From positions 1,984,001 through 2,048,000 of the forward strand of contig NZ_CP028365.1 of NCBI RefSeq assembly GCF_003033925.1: a stretch of DNA of 64,000 bases. Direction: 5' to 3'. This DNA comes from Tannerella serpentiformis. GTDB taxonomy: Bacteria; Bacteroidota; Bacteroidia; Bacteroidales; Tannerellaceae. Positions 48,520 through 58,900 of this stretch are shown piece after piece; the stretch's first letter is position 1, and each line of letters opens with the position of its first letter. The notes under the pieces are model-generated. The model made no database searches. It was not told where the DNA came from and was given only the letters and a program-made list of their open reading frames with translations. The translations under genes were made by a program, and so were the position numbers.

Positions 48520-50175
48520 TTACTTGTACAGGTATCGCTTGATGCTCTGCTTGGGCGTCTTCTCGAAGGGCTCATCGCGGAGCTCGACGGCGGAGACGTT
48601 GCAGTACTTGGGGATGCGACTATTGAGCTGACGCAGGTTGTCGGTCATGGTGGCCTGAAGAGCAGCGGCGTCGAGGCCGTCCTTCTCGGCGCGGTCGCGG
48701 TCGGGAATGATGAGGGCGACGAGCCCCTCGGGGCGTTGCACGATGAGCGACTCGGTGACGTAGGGCAAGGTGCCGAGGATGCTTTCGATCTCCTCGGGGT
48801 AGATGTTCTGACCGTTGGAGCTAAGGATCATTGTCTTGCTGCGGCCGCGAATGAAGATGAATCCGTCACGGTCGATCACGCCCAAGTCGCCCGTCTTAAG
48901 CCATCCGTCGGGCGTCATGGCGGCGGCCGTAGCGTCCGGATTCTTGTAGTAACCGAGCATGACGTTCATGCTGCGCACCTGAATCTCGCCGGCGGTGTTC
49001 TCCGGATCGGGTGAGTCGATACGCACCTCCATGCGGTCGACCGCGCGGCCGACAGAGCCGGTGCGGTACGTCTTCCAGTATTCGTAAGAGATGAGCGGAC
49101 CGCACTCGGTCATGCCGTAGCCTACGGTATAGCGGAAGCCGATGCGATGCAGGAACTGTTCGACCTCCTTATTGATAGCCGCGCCACCGATGACAATCTC
49201 GGAGAAGTCGCTACCGAAGGCTGCGCTGAGGGCCTTGCAGATGCGTCGATCGATGAGGCGACCGATGCCGGGCAGGCTGCGCAGGAGGCGTGTCGTGGGT
49301 TTGTTGATCTCAGGGAAGATGCGTGTGCGGACGATCTTTTCGATGATCAGGGGCACGGCGATGATGAGTCGCGGGCGGACGGCGGTAAAGGTGTCAATGA
49401 CCACCTTGGGGTTGGGCACGCGCGGCAGGAAGTGGATGTGGCAACCCTTGTTGATGCCATTCATAATCTCGAAGGCCAGGCCATACATGTGGGCCATGGG
49501 GAGCATGCAGACGAAGTGATCGCCGGCCTTGATGAAGCTCAGATGGTCGGCCGCGAAGCGCGTGTTGCTCCAGAGGCTGCGGTAGGGCAGCATGACGCCT
49601 TTGGAGTATCCCGTGGTGCCGGAGGTGTAGTTAAGGATGGCCATCTCGTCAGGCTGTTCGATGTGCACATGCAGGCTGTCGGCCGTGAAGAGGGGAGAGT
49701 AACGTTCGGCGAAGTCCGTTTCGAGGCGTTCGCGGAGGCGGTCAATGCCCGGGTGGCGACTGAGGACCACGCTCCAGTCCTCCAAGAGGAGGGCGGCCGT
49801 GAGGTCGGGCATGGCGTCGGCCGAGAGCTTCTCCCAGCTGGCGGAGGCGGCCAGCAGGACTTTCGACTCGGAGTGGCAGACGATGTGATGCACATTCTCG
49901 GGATGGAAGTCGTGGAGGATGGGCGTAGCCACGGCACCATAGGTAAGGATGCCGAAGAAGGCGATGACCCAGCGCGAGGAGTTGCGTCCGATGAGGGCTA
50001 CGCGATCGCCCTTACGTACGCCGGCATGTTCGAGCAGGAGGTGTAGGCGGGCCATTTCGGCGGCCATGTCTTTGTAGTAGTAGGTTACACCCTGATGGTC
50101 GGTGAGTGCGGGAAAATCCCAGTGGGCCTTGATGCTGTCTTCAATAAGCCCTAAGAAGCGATCCTGATTGTTCAT
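48520..50175 (-). CDS. AMP-dependent acyl-CoA synthetase (long-chain fatty acid type)
   Basis: 551 residues from MNNQDRFLGLIEDSIKAHWD. Adenylate-forming enzyme: P-loop-like LNYTSGTTGYSKGVML, GYGMTECGPLIS, WLKTGDLGVIDRDGFIFIRGR and a C-terminal domain with KTPKQSIKRYLY carrying the catalytic Lys. Probably activates fatty acids, though the acyl preference cannot be read from sequence. Monocistronic, with a promoter at 50206-50213. Confidence 0.9.
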   Translation of the reverse strand: MNNQDRFLGLIEDSIKAHWDFPALTDHQGVTYYYKDMAAEMARLHLLLEHAGVRKGDRVALIGRNSSRWVIAFFGILTYGAVATPILHDFHPENVHHIVCHSESKVLLAASASWEKLSADAMPDLTAALLLEDWSVVLSRHPGIDRLRERLETDFAERYSPLFTADSLHVHIEQPDEMAILNYTSGTTGYSKGVMLPYRSLWSNTRFAADHLSFIKAGDHFVCMLPMAHMYGLAFEIMNGINKGCHIHFLPRVPNPKVVIDTFTAVRPRLIIAVPLIIEKIVRTRIFPEINKPTTRLLRSLPGIGRLIDRRICKALSAAFGSDFSEIVIGGAAINKEVEQFLHRIGFRYTVGYGMTECGPLISYEYWKTYRTGSVGRAVDRMEVRIDSPDPENTAGEIQVRSMNVMLGYYKNPDATAAAMTPDGWLKTGDLGVIDRDGFIFIRGRSKTMILSSNGQNIYPEEIESILGTLPYVTESLIVQRPEGLVALIIPDRDRAEKDGLDAAALQATMTDNLRQLNSRIPKYCNVSAVELRDEPFEKTPKQSIKRYLYK

Positions 50176-50205
50176 AAGTCTTGCTGTTTTGTTCTTTATA
50201 GGCGA

Positions 50206-50213
50206 CAAAAGTA
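50206..50213 (-). promoter_or_regulatory. -7 promoter box (TACTTTTG) of the acyl-CoA synthetase gene
   Basis: Exact consensus match, within a 20-bp sequence (50195-50214) repeated exactly at 50531-50550. Confidence 0.65.
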
Positions 50214-50306
50214 GGCCGAATCAGAGAGGGCGGGCGGGGGAGGATTATAGGAGCGTATGCGCGTGCACCCTTGTATAGTCTGCTGAGAGGAGAAGTCAAT
50301 AGGGGC

Positions 50307-50519
50307 CTATATTCCAATGATCCGTCTCATGCCTGCTTCTATCCGCGTGATGGCTTCATCCATTGAGAGGGCACGATCGAAGTCTTCCGGAAGTCGATCC
50401 TCACTCGGAGCGACGAAAGATTCATGGTGCCTACTGCGGACGAGGGCCACTTCCTGCTTTGTGCGATCTACGGACCTCGTCTTGTTGTCGCGTAATTCCG
50501 TTGAACTGATTGTATGCAT
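50307..50519 (-). CDS. Phd/YefM-like antitoxin without a toxin partner
   Basis: 70 residues: MHTISSTELRDNKTRSVDRT and a C-terminal acidic helix (EDFDRALSMDEAITRIE). This is the prevent-host-death family of small DNA-binding antitoxins. No toxin-sized frame of the RelE/YoeB type follows: only about 100 bp separate it from the next promoter. Orphan; may act as a regulator, or the toxin was lost. Confidence 0.7.
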   Translation of the reverse strand: MHTISSTELRDNKTRSVDRTKQEVALVRSRHHESFVAPSEDRLPEDFDRALSMDEAITRIEAGMRRIIGI

Positions 50520-50541
50520 TGTATCTGTCGTTTATAGGCGA

Positions 50542-50549
50542 CAAAAGTA
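50542..50549 (-). promoter_or_regulatory. -7 promoter box (TACTTTTG) of the phd-like gene, at the edge of array R4b
   Basis: Exact consensus match 23 bp upstream of the ATG. The array starts at the next base but one. A TTTTG (minus strand of 50571-50575), 21 bp further up and inside the first repeat unit, could serve as the -33 element. Confidence 0.6.
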
Positions 50550-50550
50550 G

Positions 50551-51287
50551 TCCAACACCCCGTCGGCCCCCAAAACGGGCCGCCTTTTGCAGTCCAACAC
50601 CCCGTCGGGGTCAAAAAGGCGCCGCCTTTTATAGTCCAACGCCCCGTCGGCCCCCAAAACAGACCGCCTTTCATAGGCCAACACCCCGTCGGCCCCCAAA
50701 ACGGGCCGCCTTTTGCAGGCCAACACCCCGTCGGTGCCCAAAACAGGCCGCCTTTTGCAGGCCAACATCCCGTCGGCCCCCAAAACGCGCCGCCTTTTGC
50801 AGGCCTACACCCCGTCGGCCCCCAAAACGCGCCGCCTTTTGCAGGCCTACACCCTGTCGGTGCCCAAAACGGGCCGCCTTTTATAGGCCAACACCCCGTC
50901 GGCCCCCAAAACGGGCCACCTTTTGTAGGCCAACACCCCGTCGACCCCCCAAACGCGCCGCCTTTTGCAGGCCAACACCCCGTCGAGGTCAAAAAGGCGC
51001 CACGTTTTGCATTGTTCCGGGCTGCGCGGCGAAAAAGGCGGCCTGTTTTTCACCGTTCCGGGCTGCGCGGCGAAAAAGGCGGTCTGTTTTTCACCGTTCC
51101 GGACTGCGCGGCGAAAAAGGCGGCCTGTTTTTCATCGTTCCGGGGTGCGCGGTGAAAAAGGCGGTCTGTTTTTCACCGTTCCGGGCTGCGCGGTGAAAAT
51201 GGCGGCCCGTTTTTCACAGTTCTTGGGTGCGCGGCGAAAAAGGTGGCCTGTTTTTCACAGTTCTTGGGTGCGCGGTCAAAAACGGGG
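50551..51287. repeat. Intergenic array R4b: eleven 42-bp A units, junction, about seven 41-bp B units
   Basis: A units have CCCC near 50558 and then every 42 bp to 50978. After a junction (TCGAGGTCAAAAAGGCGCC at about 50982) the B units run with the core inverted (GGCGGCCTGTTTTTCACCG). The same order and the same junction occur at R4c (60.2 kb). Confidence 0.95.
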
Positions 51288-51331
51288 CCGCCGTTCACAC
51301 CGCCTAACTCTTGGGGCGATGCAAACGGCGG
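51288..51331. terminator. 44-bp hairpin, identical to 61012-61055
   Basis: CCGCCGTT and AACGGCGG form the outer stem, CACACCGCC..GGCGATGCA an inner one, loop about ten bases. Lies 33 bp downstream of the symporter stop (51365, minus strand) and before the array. Function as terminator is inferred from position; no long T run. Confidence 0.6.
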
Positions 51332-51364
51332 ACGACTTGAGGTATATCCGATCGGCCGATGGGC

Positions 51365-52546
51365 TTACAGGGCCTCGGCCTCGAGGTCGGGGACGTGGCG
51401 CTTGGCATAGGTGTCGGTGATGAGCGAGAGGGCGCCGTCGCCGGTGATGTTGCAGGCCGTGCCGAAGCCGTCTTGCAGGGCGAAGATGGCGATGAGGAGC
51501 GCCGTGCCTGAGTCGCCGAAACCGAGCACGGAGGTGACGATGCCGAGCGAGGCGAGCACCGTGCCACCCGGTACGCCGGGCGCACCTACGGCGAAGATGC
51601 CCAGGAGGACGATGAAGAGCGTCAGCGTGGCGGGGTCTGGCAGGTGGCCGTAGAGCAGCTGCGAGACGACGCAGACGAGAAACGTCTCCGTAAAGACCGA
51701 ACCGCAGAGGTGGATGTTGGCAAAGAGCGGAATGGAGAAGTCGGTCACCTTACGGCTGAGGATGGGGCTGCGGCGGATGCAGTCGAGCGAGACGCCGAGG
51801 GTGGCTGCGGACGACATGGTGCCCCAGGCCGTGAGGTAAGCCGGGCCGTAATAGCGGAGGACGTTCCAGCCGTTCTTCCGGGAGTAGGCCGAGGCGGTGC
51901 CGTAGAGCAGGGCGAGCCAGAGGTAATGGCAGACGATGACGATGGCCAGGACGGGCAGGAAGATGCCGAGGCGGGCCACGTCGCCCTCGTAAGATAGGGC
52001 CGCGAAGTTGGCCGCGATATAGACGGGCAGCACGGGCATGAGCACACGGCGAACGAGCAGGAGGACAATGTCGCGGAACTGCAGCAGTAGGCGTGTGACG
52101 TCCACTGCGCTGGTGCGAAGGGCGCCAAAGCCAAGGAAGACGGCCAGTAGCAGGGCCGACATGACGCTCATCACGGGTGGTATGTCGACACGGAAGATGA
52201 GTTCAGGCAGCTGGCGCAGACCTTCTTCAGCCGGCCGTATGTTCAGCAGCGGGATGGTCTGATAACCCACCAGCGCGGCAAACGTGGCGGCGCCAACGGA
52301 CGAGACGTAGGCCAAGAGGAAGGCGAAGAAGATCAGTCGTGTGGCACCTTGGCGCAGGGCCGTGATAGAAGGAGCCACGAAACCGATGACGATCAGGGGG
52401 ACGAGGAAGAAGATGATCTGCCCCGTGATTTGCTTGATGGAAAGGATGGTGCGGATGCCCTCCTCCCCGACGAGGCGCCCCGTGAAGAGGCCCACAACGA
52501 CGGCGATGAGGAGTATGACGATGGAGTTGGATAGGATTTTTTTCAT
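51365..52546 (-). CDS. Dicarboxylate/amino-acid:cation symporter (DAACS family)
   Basis: 393 residues from MKKILSNSIVILLIAVVVG. Hydrophobic helices throughout; re-entrant hairpins with TMSSAATLGVS and GVPGGTVLASLG, and a transmembrane segment with LQDGFGTACNITGDG (the NxxGD-type sodium/substrate site). Inner-membrane sodium- or proton-coupled uptake of dicarboxylates or acidic/neutral amino acids. Last gene of the operon starting with the binding protein at 59.9 kb, 48 bp after the URO-D-like gene. Its last about 12 residues (RHVPDLEAEAL) are homologous to those of the Fic protein at 61.1 kb. Confidence 0.88.
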   Translation of the reverse strand: MKKILSNSIVILLIAVVVGLFTGRLVGEEGIRTILSIKQITGQIIFFLVPLIVIGFVAPSITALRQGATRLIFFAFLLAYVSSVGAATFAALVGYQTIPLLNIRPAEEGLRQLPELIFRVDIPPVMSVMSALLLAVFLGFGALRTSAVDVTRLLLQFRDIVLLLVRRVLMPVLPVYIAANFAALSYEGDVARLGIFLPVLAIVIVCHYLWLALLYGTASAYSRKNGWNVLRYYGPAYLTAWGTMSSAATLGVSLDCIRRSPILSRKVTDFSIPLFANIHLCGSVFTETFLVCVVSQLLYGHLPDPATLTLFIVLLGIFAVGAPGVPGGTVLASLGIVTSVLGFGDSGTALLIAIFALQDGFGTACNITGDGALSLITDTYAKRHVPDLEAEAL

Positions 52547-52594
52547 TGAATGATGGCTTCTGAGGGGTGAATGGTTAGACATGTTGAGGGGAAA

Positions 52595-53683
52595 TTATTG
52601 GGCCGCGGACGCCTTGTGGGTCAGTCGCCAGGTGTGGATGTAGTCCACGAGGCGGCGCACCTTCTCGGGGTCGGAATCGTTGGGCAGGGAGTCGTCGGCG
52701 CCGAAGATGAAGTTGGCGGGCGCCTCACGCAGGATGGCGTCCACTTCGGCCTTGGCCTCCTCCAGCGTGCCTTTGTACAGGGCGCCCCAACGCTGCATGC
52801 CGCCGAGGACGGGGCGACGGAAACGCTCCGAGATCTGCCGAAGGGTGAGGGTGCTGTCCTTGAAGTTGTGCATCGGGGGATTGATGATGCTGCCGGGATA
52901 GTCGAGGTAATCGTCGAAGGTGGCGGGGGTGATATGGCCGCCCGATTCGCAGATGTGGAGGATGTTGAAAGGGGCCACCTCAGCGGCTACGTCGGCCAAT
53001 TGGCGGTCGTAGGGCTTGAGAATGCGACGGAAGATGTCGCCTGCGAACTCCTCCAGATCGTCGCCTTGGCTGGAGATGTAGAAGCCATCGGCTCCGGCGC
53101 GTCGGGCCTCGCGGATGTAGTGCACAAGGCTCTGGGTGACGGCCTCCAGAGCCGGACGGATGGCCTCGGGATCGCGGCGGATCAGCTCGACCATAGCCGC
53201 GCGCCCCGCCTTATCGCTCGAGAGGGGGACACCGGCCGCCTGGATCAGCACGCGCAGCGGAGAGAAGACGGTGGGGATGATCAGCGCCTCGCTGCCCAGC
53301 TCGCGCTTCAGCTCGCGGATGACGAGCAGCTGTTCTTCCCACACCTCGGGGCTGAAGGGCCGGATGCGCTTCCAGTCGGCCGGCGTACGGACGGCATGCG
53401 AGGGGGGGAAGTATTCGTATTTGACGTTCACGAAGTCCACATGGGTGCGGCGGAACCAGTCCACGTGGGCCCGGACGGCGTCGAGGCCTTCGTGCTCCTT
53501 GAAGTGGATGTTGAAGAAGACGGGAACGTAGTCGTTCGGCCTGCTTTGATCGAGCGTCTGGAGCATCAGCTCGCGCTTGTTGTAGTCCGTGGGGGTCTGT
53601 GCCCCGGCGCGTAGGGCCAAGAGGGCGGTGGCGGCGGCCGCAAGGAGGGCCGCCCGGAGGAGGTGGGTAGTTGTCTTGCTCAT
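52595..53683 (-). CDS. Exported uroporphyrinogen-decarboxylase-like protein
   Basis: 362 residues. A signal peptide (LLRAALLAAAATALLALRAGAQ) precedes a URO-D-type TIM barrel: FFNIHFKEHEGLDAVRAHVD, GADGFYISSQGDDLEEF, ICESGGHI and GGMQRWGALYKGT-type segments. URO-D itself is cytosolic; the superfamily also includes corrinoid and thiol methyltransferases. A periplasmic version is unusual. Position in a SusCD operon with a binding protein and symporter suggests it acts on the imported compound. Reaction unknown. Confidence 0.75.
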   Translation of the reverse strand: MSKTTTHLLRAALLAAAATALLALRAGAQTPTDYNKRELMLQTLDQSRPNDYVPVFFNIHFKEHEGLDAVRAHVDWFRRTHVDFVNVKYEYFPPSHAVRTPADWKRIRPFSPEVWEEQLLVIRELKRELGSEALIIPTVFSPLRVLIQAAGVPLSSDKAGRAAMVELIRRDPEAIRPALEAVTQSLVHYIREARRAGADGFYISSQGDDLEEFAGDIFRRILKPYDRQLADVAAEVAPFNILHICESGGHITPATFDDYLDYPGSIINPPMHNFKDSTLTLRQISERFRRPVLGGMQRWGALYKGTLEEAKAEVDAILREAPANFIFGADDSLPNDSDPEKVRRLVDYIHTWRLTHKASAAQ

Positions 53684-53722
53684 TGTCTTGTCGAGTATAA
53701 GGGTGAGTAAAGAAGAGGGGGA

Positions 53723-55315
53723 CTATTCCCAGCCTTTGGCCGTGTAGGGATCGCCGGAGGTCTGTCCGTCGTAGCCCCAGTTCTGCTTCAGGGCGGGATT
53801 GAGGGCGATCTGCTCGGAGGGGATGGGCAGGAAGTAATGCTTGGGCGAGATGTTCTGGTGCTTGAGGTCCGTGGCCGGCACCTTCTCTCGGATCGTCTTG
53901 ACGAGGATATGCCAGCGCTTGAGGTCGAACCAGCGCGTACCCTCCATGATGAATTCCTTGAGCTGCTCCGTGCGTACGGCCTGTCGGAAGGCTTCTTGGC
54001 TGAGGCCCGCAAGCTCCGTTTTCGATCCGTCGGCGGGTGCGCGCTGGATCTGGGCGTAAGAGTCGTAGAAGGCACGCCGACGCACCTCGTTGATGGCCTT
54101 ATAAGCCGTCTCGGTGGGGCCGTTCAGCTCGTTCTCGGCCTCGGCCTTGATGAGCAGTACCTCGGCATAGCGCAGGACGGAGGAGCTGGTGTTCTGCCCC
54201 GAGATGTAGGGGGCGGAATACTTGGCCATCTCTATCGTGTCGATGTATTTGCGGAAGCGGATGCGGTCGAAGTCGAACCAGTGGCCGGTGAAGGGGTCGT
54301 AGAGGCGCTTGGTGACGGAGGCCTCGCGGCGCTGATCGTTGGCGTCGAAAAGGTCGTAGAGCGAGTTGTCGAGCGCGGCGATGACGGGCTGCTTATCGTT
54401 CGTGAAGCCGGTGGAGAGCACACAGCGACCGATGACGTTGCGGTTGATGCCGAACTTATGCTCCACGGTGAAGATCAGTTCGGCGTTGCCCAGCTTCTTA
54501 TCCACCGACCAGTTGTCGCAATAGCGATCCAGCAGCTTGTATTTCCCCTCCACCTTCGAGGCATACGCTACGGCCTGACCGAAGAGCTCCCGCTGGTGAG
54601 CCTGGGAATACTCCGTATCGCTCTGCGCCCAGACCAGGTGCACCTTAGCCAGCAAGGCCGTTGCGGCACCTGCTGACGCTACGCTCGGCAGCGACGAATA
54701 GCCTGCGGGGATGCCCTCGGCGGCCTTCAGGTCGGCCACGATCTGCTCATAGACTTTGTCTGTTGCTGTGCGGGGCTGGCCCTCCCCCTCGCCGTCGTGA
54801 AGCACGAGCGGCACGTCGCCGTAATAGCGCACCAAGTCGAAGTAATACAGCGCCCGGAGGAACTTGGCCTGCCCCACGATGGCGGCGCGGACACGATCCG
54901 AGATGGCCGTGTTGGCCTCGGCTTTATCGATGAGTACGTTGGCGCGATTGATGCCCGTGTAGTGCACCAACCAGGTGGAGACGACGAAGGTGTTGGTAGG
55001 CGTGATGGCGAAGTTGCCGATCTCGGCGATGTCCGGGCTGTTGGCGGTGCCGCGGCGGGCATATTCGCTTTGCAGATCGTTGAAGAAGATCATCTCGGTG
55101 TTGTAGATGCCGTACATCTCGCCGGCCAGATCGTTGTCCGAGAGGATCTGATAGACGCCGTAGAGGGCGGCTTGCAGGTCGGCCTCGGTCTGATAGAAGT
55201 CGTTCTTTTCAATCGAGCTGAGCGGCGTCTGATCCAGATCGGTGCAGGCGCTCAGCAGCGGAGCCGACAGCGCGGCTGCGAGCAGGTATAGGGTAGTCTT
55301 CTTATTCATCTTCAT
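53723..55315 (-). CDS. susD: SusD/RagB-like surface nutrient-binding lipoprotein
   Basis: About 530 residues from MKMNKKTTLYLLAAALSA. Lipobox LLSAC, then TDLDQTPLSSIEKNDFY, the usual SusD start, with TPR-like helical core (FLRALYYFDLVRYYGDVPLV, EVLLIKAEAENELNG) and a C-terminal SusD domain (EFIMEGTRWFDLKRWHIL). Caps the SusC transporter at the cell surface. Separated from susC not by the usual few bases but by a 500-bp repeat array (R6). Confidence 0.93.
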   Translation of the reverse strand: MKMNKKTTLYLLAAALSAPLLSACTDLDQTPLSSIEKNDFYQTEADLQAALYGVYQILSDNDLAGEMYGIYNTEMIFFNDLQSEYARRGTANSPDIAEIGNFAITPTNTFVVSTWLVHYTGINRANVLIDKAEANTAISDRVRAAIVGQAKFLRALYYFDLVRYYGDVPLVLHDGEGEGQPRTATDKVYEQIVADLKAAEGIPAGYSSLPSVASAGAATALLAKVHLVWAQSDTEYSQAHQRELFGQAVAYASKVEGKYKLLDRYCDNWSVDKKLGNAELIFTVEHKFGINRNVIGRCVLSTGFTNDKQPVIAALDNSLYDLFDANDQRREASVTKRLYDPFTGHWFDFDRIRFRKYIDTIEMAKYSAPYISGQNTSSSVLRYAEVLLIKAEAENELNGPTETAYKAINEVRRRAFYDSYAQIQRAPADGSKTELAGLSQEAFRQAVRTEQLKEFIMEGTRWFDLKRWHILVKTIREKVPATDLKHQNISPKHYFLPIPSEQIALNPALKQNWGYDGQTSGDPYTAKGWE

Positions 55316-55380
55316 AGGGAGGGGTGAGAAATAGTTTGGAGTGGTAGTTATCGTCCGTTTGGGGGATGTCATTCTCGCGT

Positions 55381-55880
55381 TCAAGCGACTTTCTGGCTCA
55401 CTTTGGCGCGAGAGCGGCCTCGTCAAGCGACTTTTTGACGCCGCTGCATGCCAGCGGGCCCGTCAAGCAACTTTTTGACGCCGCTGCGTGCCAGCGGGCC
55501 CGTCAAGCGACTTTTTGGCGCCGCTGCGTGCCAGCGGCTCCGTCAAGCGACTTTTTGGCGTCGCTGCGTGCCAGCGGCCCCGTCAAGCGACTTTTTGGCG
55601 CCGCTGCGTGCCAGCGGCCTCGTCAAGCGACTTTTTGGCGTCGCTGCGTGCCAGCGGCCCCGTCAAGCAACTTTTTGACGCCGCTGCGTGCCAGCGGAGC
55701 CGTCAAGCGACTTTTTGACGCCGCTGCGTGCCAGCGGAGCCGTCAAGCGACTTTTTGACGCCGCTGCGTGCCAGCGGCCCCGTCAAGCGACTTTTTGGCG
55801 CCGCTGCGTGCCAGCGGCCTCGTCAAGCGACTTTTTGGTGTCGCTGGGAGCCAGCAGGGCCCCCCGAGCGACTTTTTGAG
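55381..55880. repeat. Intercistronic array R6: 40-bp unit, about twelve copies, between susC and susD
   Basis: The motif CGTCAAGCGACTTTTTG recurs at 55421 and then every 40 bp to 55821, with degenerate copies at each end. Each unit contains the hairpin CCGCTG-CGTGC-CAGCGG. On the plus strand this hairpin is followed by a T run; genes here are on the minus strand. The frames through it are not convincing genes. Confidence 0.95.
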
Positions 55881-55902
55881 TGAATGAATGGCGGCGGGGG
55901 GC

Positions 55903-58900
55903 TTATAAAGTCAGCTGTAGCCCCACCTGCACGGTCTTGGCTGTGGGATAAGTGCCCATGTCGACGCCTTGATAGAGTGCGCTGTGCTCATCCATGCCGT
56001 TGCGCGAAGCCTCGGGGTCATAACCCGAATAGCGGGTCAGGGTGACGAAGTTCTGGAGCGAGAGGAAGAGGCGGATCTGCGCATCTTTCGTTACCTGTCG
56101 GAGGGGGAGGGTGTAGCCCACCTGCACGTTCTTGAGGCGCAGGTAGCTGGCGTCCTCCACGTAGCGACTGTCAGAGACGATCGTCAGGTCGTCGCTGGCG
56201 CGCTGTATGCGGTCCGAAGGGTTCGTCTCCGTCCAGCGGTCGGCCACGATGGCCAGGGAGTTATAGTACGTCGATCCCTTTGTCAGACGCGTAGCCAAGC
56301 CGTTGAAGAGCTTGTTGCCGTAGCTGCCTGCCAAGGCGAGGAAAAGGTCCACACGTCCCCACGTGAGAGTGGTGTTGAAGCCGTAAGTAAAGAGTGGCTG
56401 CGAGTTGCCGAGCACGGTCTGATCGGCCGTGTTCACCACATTGTCGCCGTTTACATCCTCATAGATCGGGTTGCCCGGGCGCAGGGGGCTGATGGACTGG
56501 CGGGGCAGGGCGGAGACGTCCGTCTCTTTCTGCACGAGGCCCTTGAACTTGTATCCGTAGAGCGTGCCCAACGGCTCGCCCACCTTGACGATCACGGGCG
56601 AGATATAGCCCAGCGTGGCGCCGCTGAAGTTGGGGACGATGGACGAGGCCGACCCGAGGCTGGTCACCTCGTTGCGGTTGTGAGCGATGTTGAAGTCGGC
56701 AGTCCAGCGCACCTGCTTGTTGCTGATGAGTGTGCCACCGATAGCCAGCTCCACGCCGCGGTTAGTCACCGAGCCGACGTTGCGCAGCGAGGTCTCAAAG
56801 CCCGAGACTTGCTCCACGGGCACCATCAGCAGCAGGTCGGACGTGCGCTTGTAGTAGGCGTCCAGCACCACCGTGAGTCGGTTGCGAAAGAAGCCCGTGC
56901 TCAGGCCCACGTTATAGCTGGCCGTACGCTCCCACTTCAGGTCGGGGTTAGCCTTGCTCTGTATGTAATAGGCCAACACTTCGCGCCCGCCAGAGTAGCC
57001 CGGCGTAGGGGTCGGCGCTACGTTGGCCACGAACTGATAATCGCCAATCTCTTGATTGCCTACCACACCGGCCGAGAGGCGCACCTGCAAATGATCCACA
57101 GCGCGGCCGAGGCGGATGAACTTCTCCCGACCCACATTCCACGACAAGCCTGCGGAGGGGAAGAGCCCCCATTTGTTGTTCTCTGCGAAGCGGCTGGAGC
57201 CGTCGGCACGCAGGGTGAGGGAGAGGTTGTAGCGACCGTCGTAGGAGTAGTTGGCGCGACCGAGCCATGAGCGCAGTGTGCTGATATAGGCACGACTGGT
57301 GGCGGAGAAAAGGTCGGAGCCAGCCGCGAGGTTGTTGTACCCCGTCACATCGTTGGCGAAGTTGCGGACGGTGGTGGCATAACCACTGCGATCCGTACGC
57401 TGGGCGGTGTATCCGGCCAGGAGCGCCACGTGATGCAGACGGTTGAACTCGCGGTCGTAGTTGGCCGTGAACTCCGCCTGCCAAACGTTGGCCAGCGTAG
57501 ATCCGACCGAGGCCACGCCCTTATACTCCAGCCCGGTGGTGGTGTAGGAGGGCGAATAGTTGCTCTCGCGGGTGTTGGAGAGGTCGGCTCCGGCTTGCAC
57601 CTTCAGCTTGAGGTGCTTCACCGGCTCCCATTCGGCAAAGGCCGAGGCGATGAGGCGGGAGTTGGCGATACGGGTCTTGGCGTTGTATAGGTCCGAGATG
57701 GGGTTACCCACCACTTGCTCCCCGTTGCGGGTGTAGAGGTCTTGACTGATGGGGCTGGGGGCATAGTTGAAATGGCCCGCGGCGTCGTAGATCGGGTGCG
57801 TAGGGGCCGAGGTGATCACGGCCATCCAGGTGTTTGAGGCCCACTTAGCGGCCTGCCCCGCTGTGCCGCGATCCACGTTGCGCAACCCATTCAGCGCGCT
57901 ATAAGCGCCCGAGGCATTGACACCGATCACGAAGTTGGGCCACATGGTGCGCTCATAGTTGATGCGCCCCGCATAGCGCTTCAGGCCCGTGTTGACGATG
58001 ATGCCCTCTTGCCCCTTGTAACTGCCCGAGATGGCGTAGCGCGAGTGCTCGTCGCCACCGGCGGCGCTCAGCTGATGCTCCTGGGTGAAGGCCGTGCGAA
58101 GGGCCTCGTCCTGCCAGTCGTAGCTGTGCGTGGGTGAGGGTAGGGGCGCTTTGGGGTTGATCTCGTTGTAGAGGGCTGTGAACTGTTCGGCGTTGAGGAA
58201 CTCCAGTCGGCGGGCGGCGGTGCTCCATCCGGCCGTACCGGCATATCTGAGGTTGTTGCGCCCCTTGGTGCCCTTCTTGGTGGTGATCATGATCACACCG
58301 TTGGCGCCGCGTGTGCCATAGATGGCTGTGGCGCTGACGTCCTTCAGCACCTCGATGCTCTCGATGTCCGAGGGATTGAGGAAGGACAGCGGATCGAGCG
58401 AGGCATCCGCACCCGAAGCACCCGTGCGAGTGGCCTCGGGATCGTTGTAGACGATGAAACCGTCGATCACATAGAGCGGCTCATTGCTGCCCGTGATGGA
58501 ATTGCCTCCGCGGATGCGGATGTTGCTCGAGGCGCCCGGTTGACCCGACGTGGTGGTGACGTTCAGACCCGCCACGGCTCCGGCCAGGGCGTTCTCCACC
58601 GTGGTGGGCGACTGCTTGAGTAGGTCCTTGTTCACGGTCGAGATGGCGCTGGTCAGCTCGCGACGCTTCTGCGTGCTGTAGCCCACCACGACCACCTCCT
58701 GCAACACGTCCACCGCCTCATTGAGCGGGATGACGATCGGCTCCGAGGCGTCGTAGACGTCCACTTGCAGCTCTCTGTAGCCCACGAAGCTGACCTTGAT
58801 AACGGCTGGAAGGTTGCGCACTGTGACGGAGAAATTCCCATCCAAATCCGTCAAGACTCCCGAATGCTCGTCCACAACGGCGACGGTGGCCCCAATGATC

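Noticed and set aside
50307-50519. Complete toxin-antitoxin pair
   Set aside because: Only a phd-like antitoxin is present; no toxin frame fits in the 100 bp that follow or upstream in the array.
50551-51287. CRISPR or TIGR-like guide array
   Set aside because: Units differ only by scattered substitutions; there are no unique spacers, and no Cas or Tas gene is nearby.
55381-55880. Coding extension of SusD through R6
   Set aside because: The only long frames over R6 are on the plus strand, opposite to susD, and arise from the 40-bp unit.
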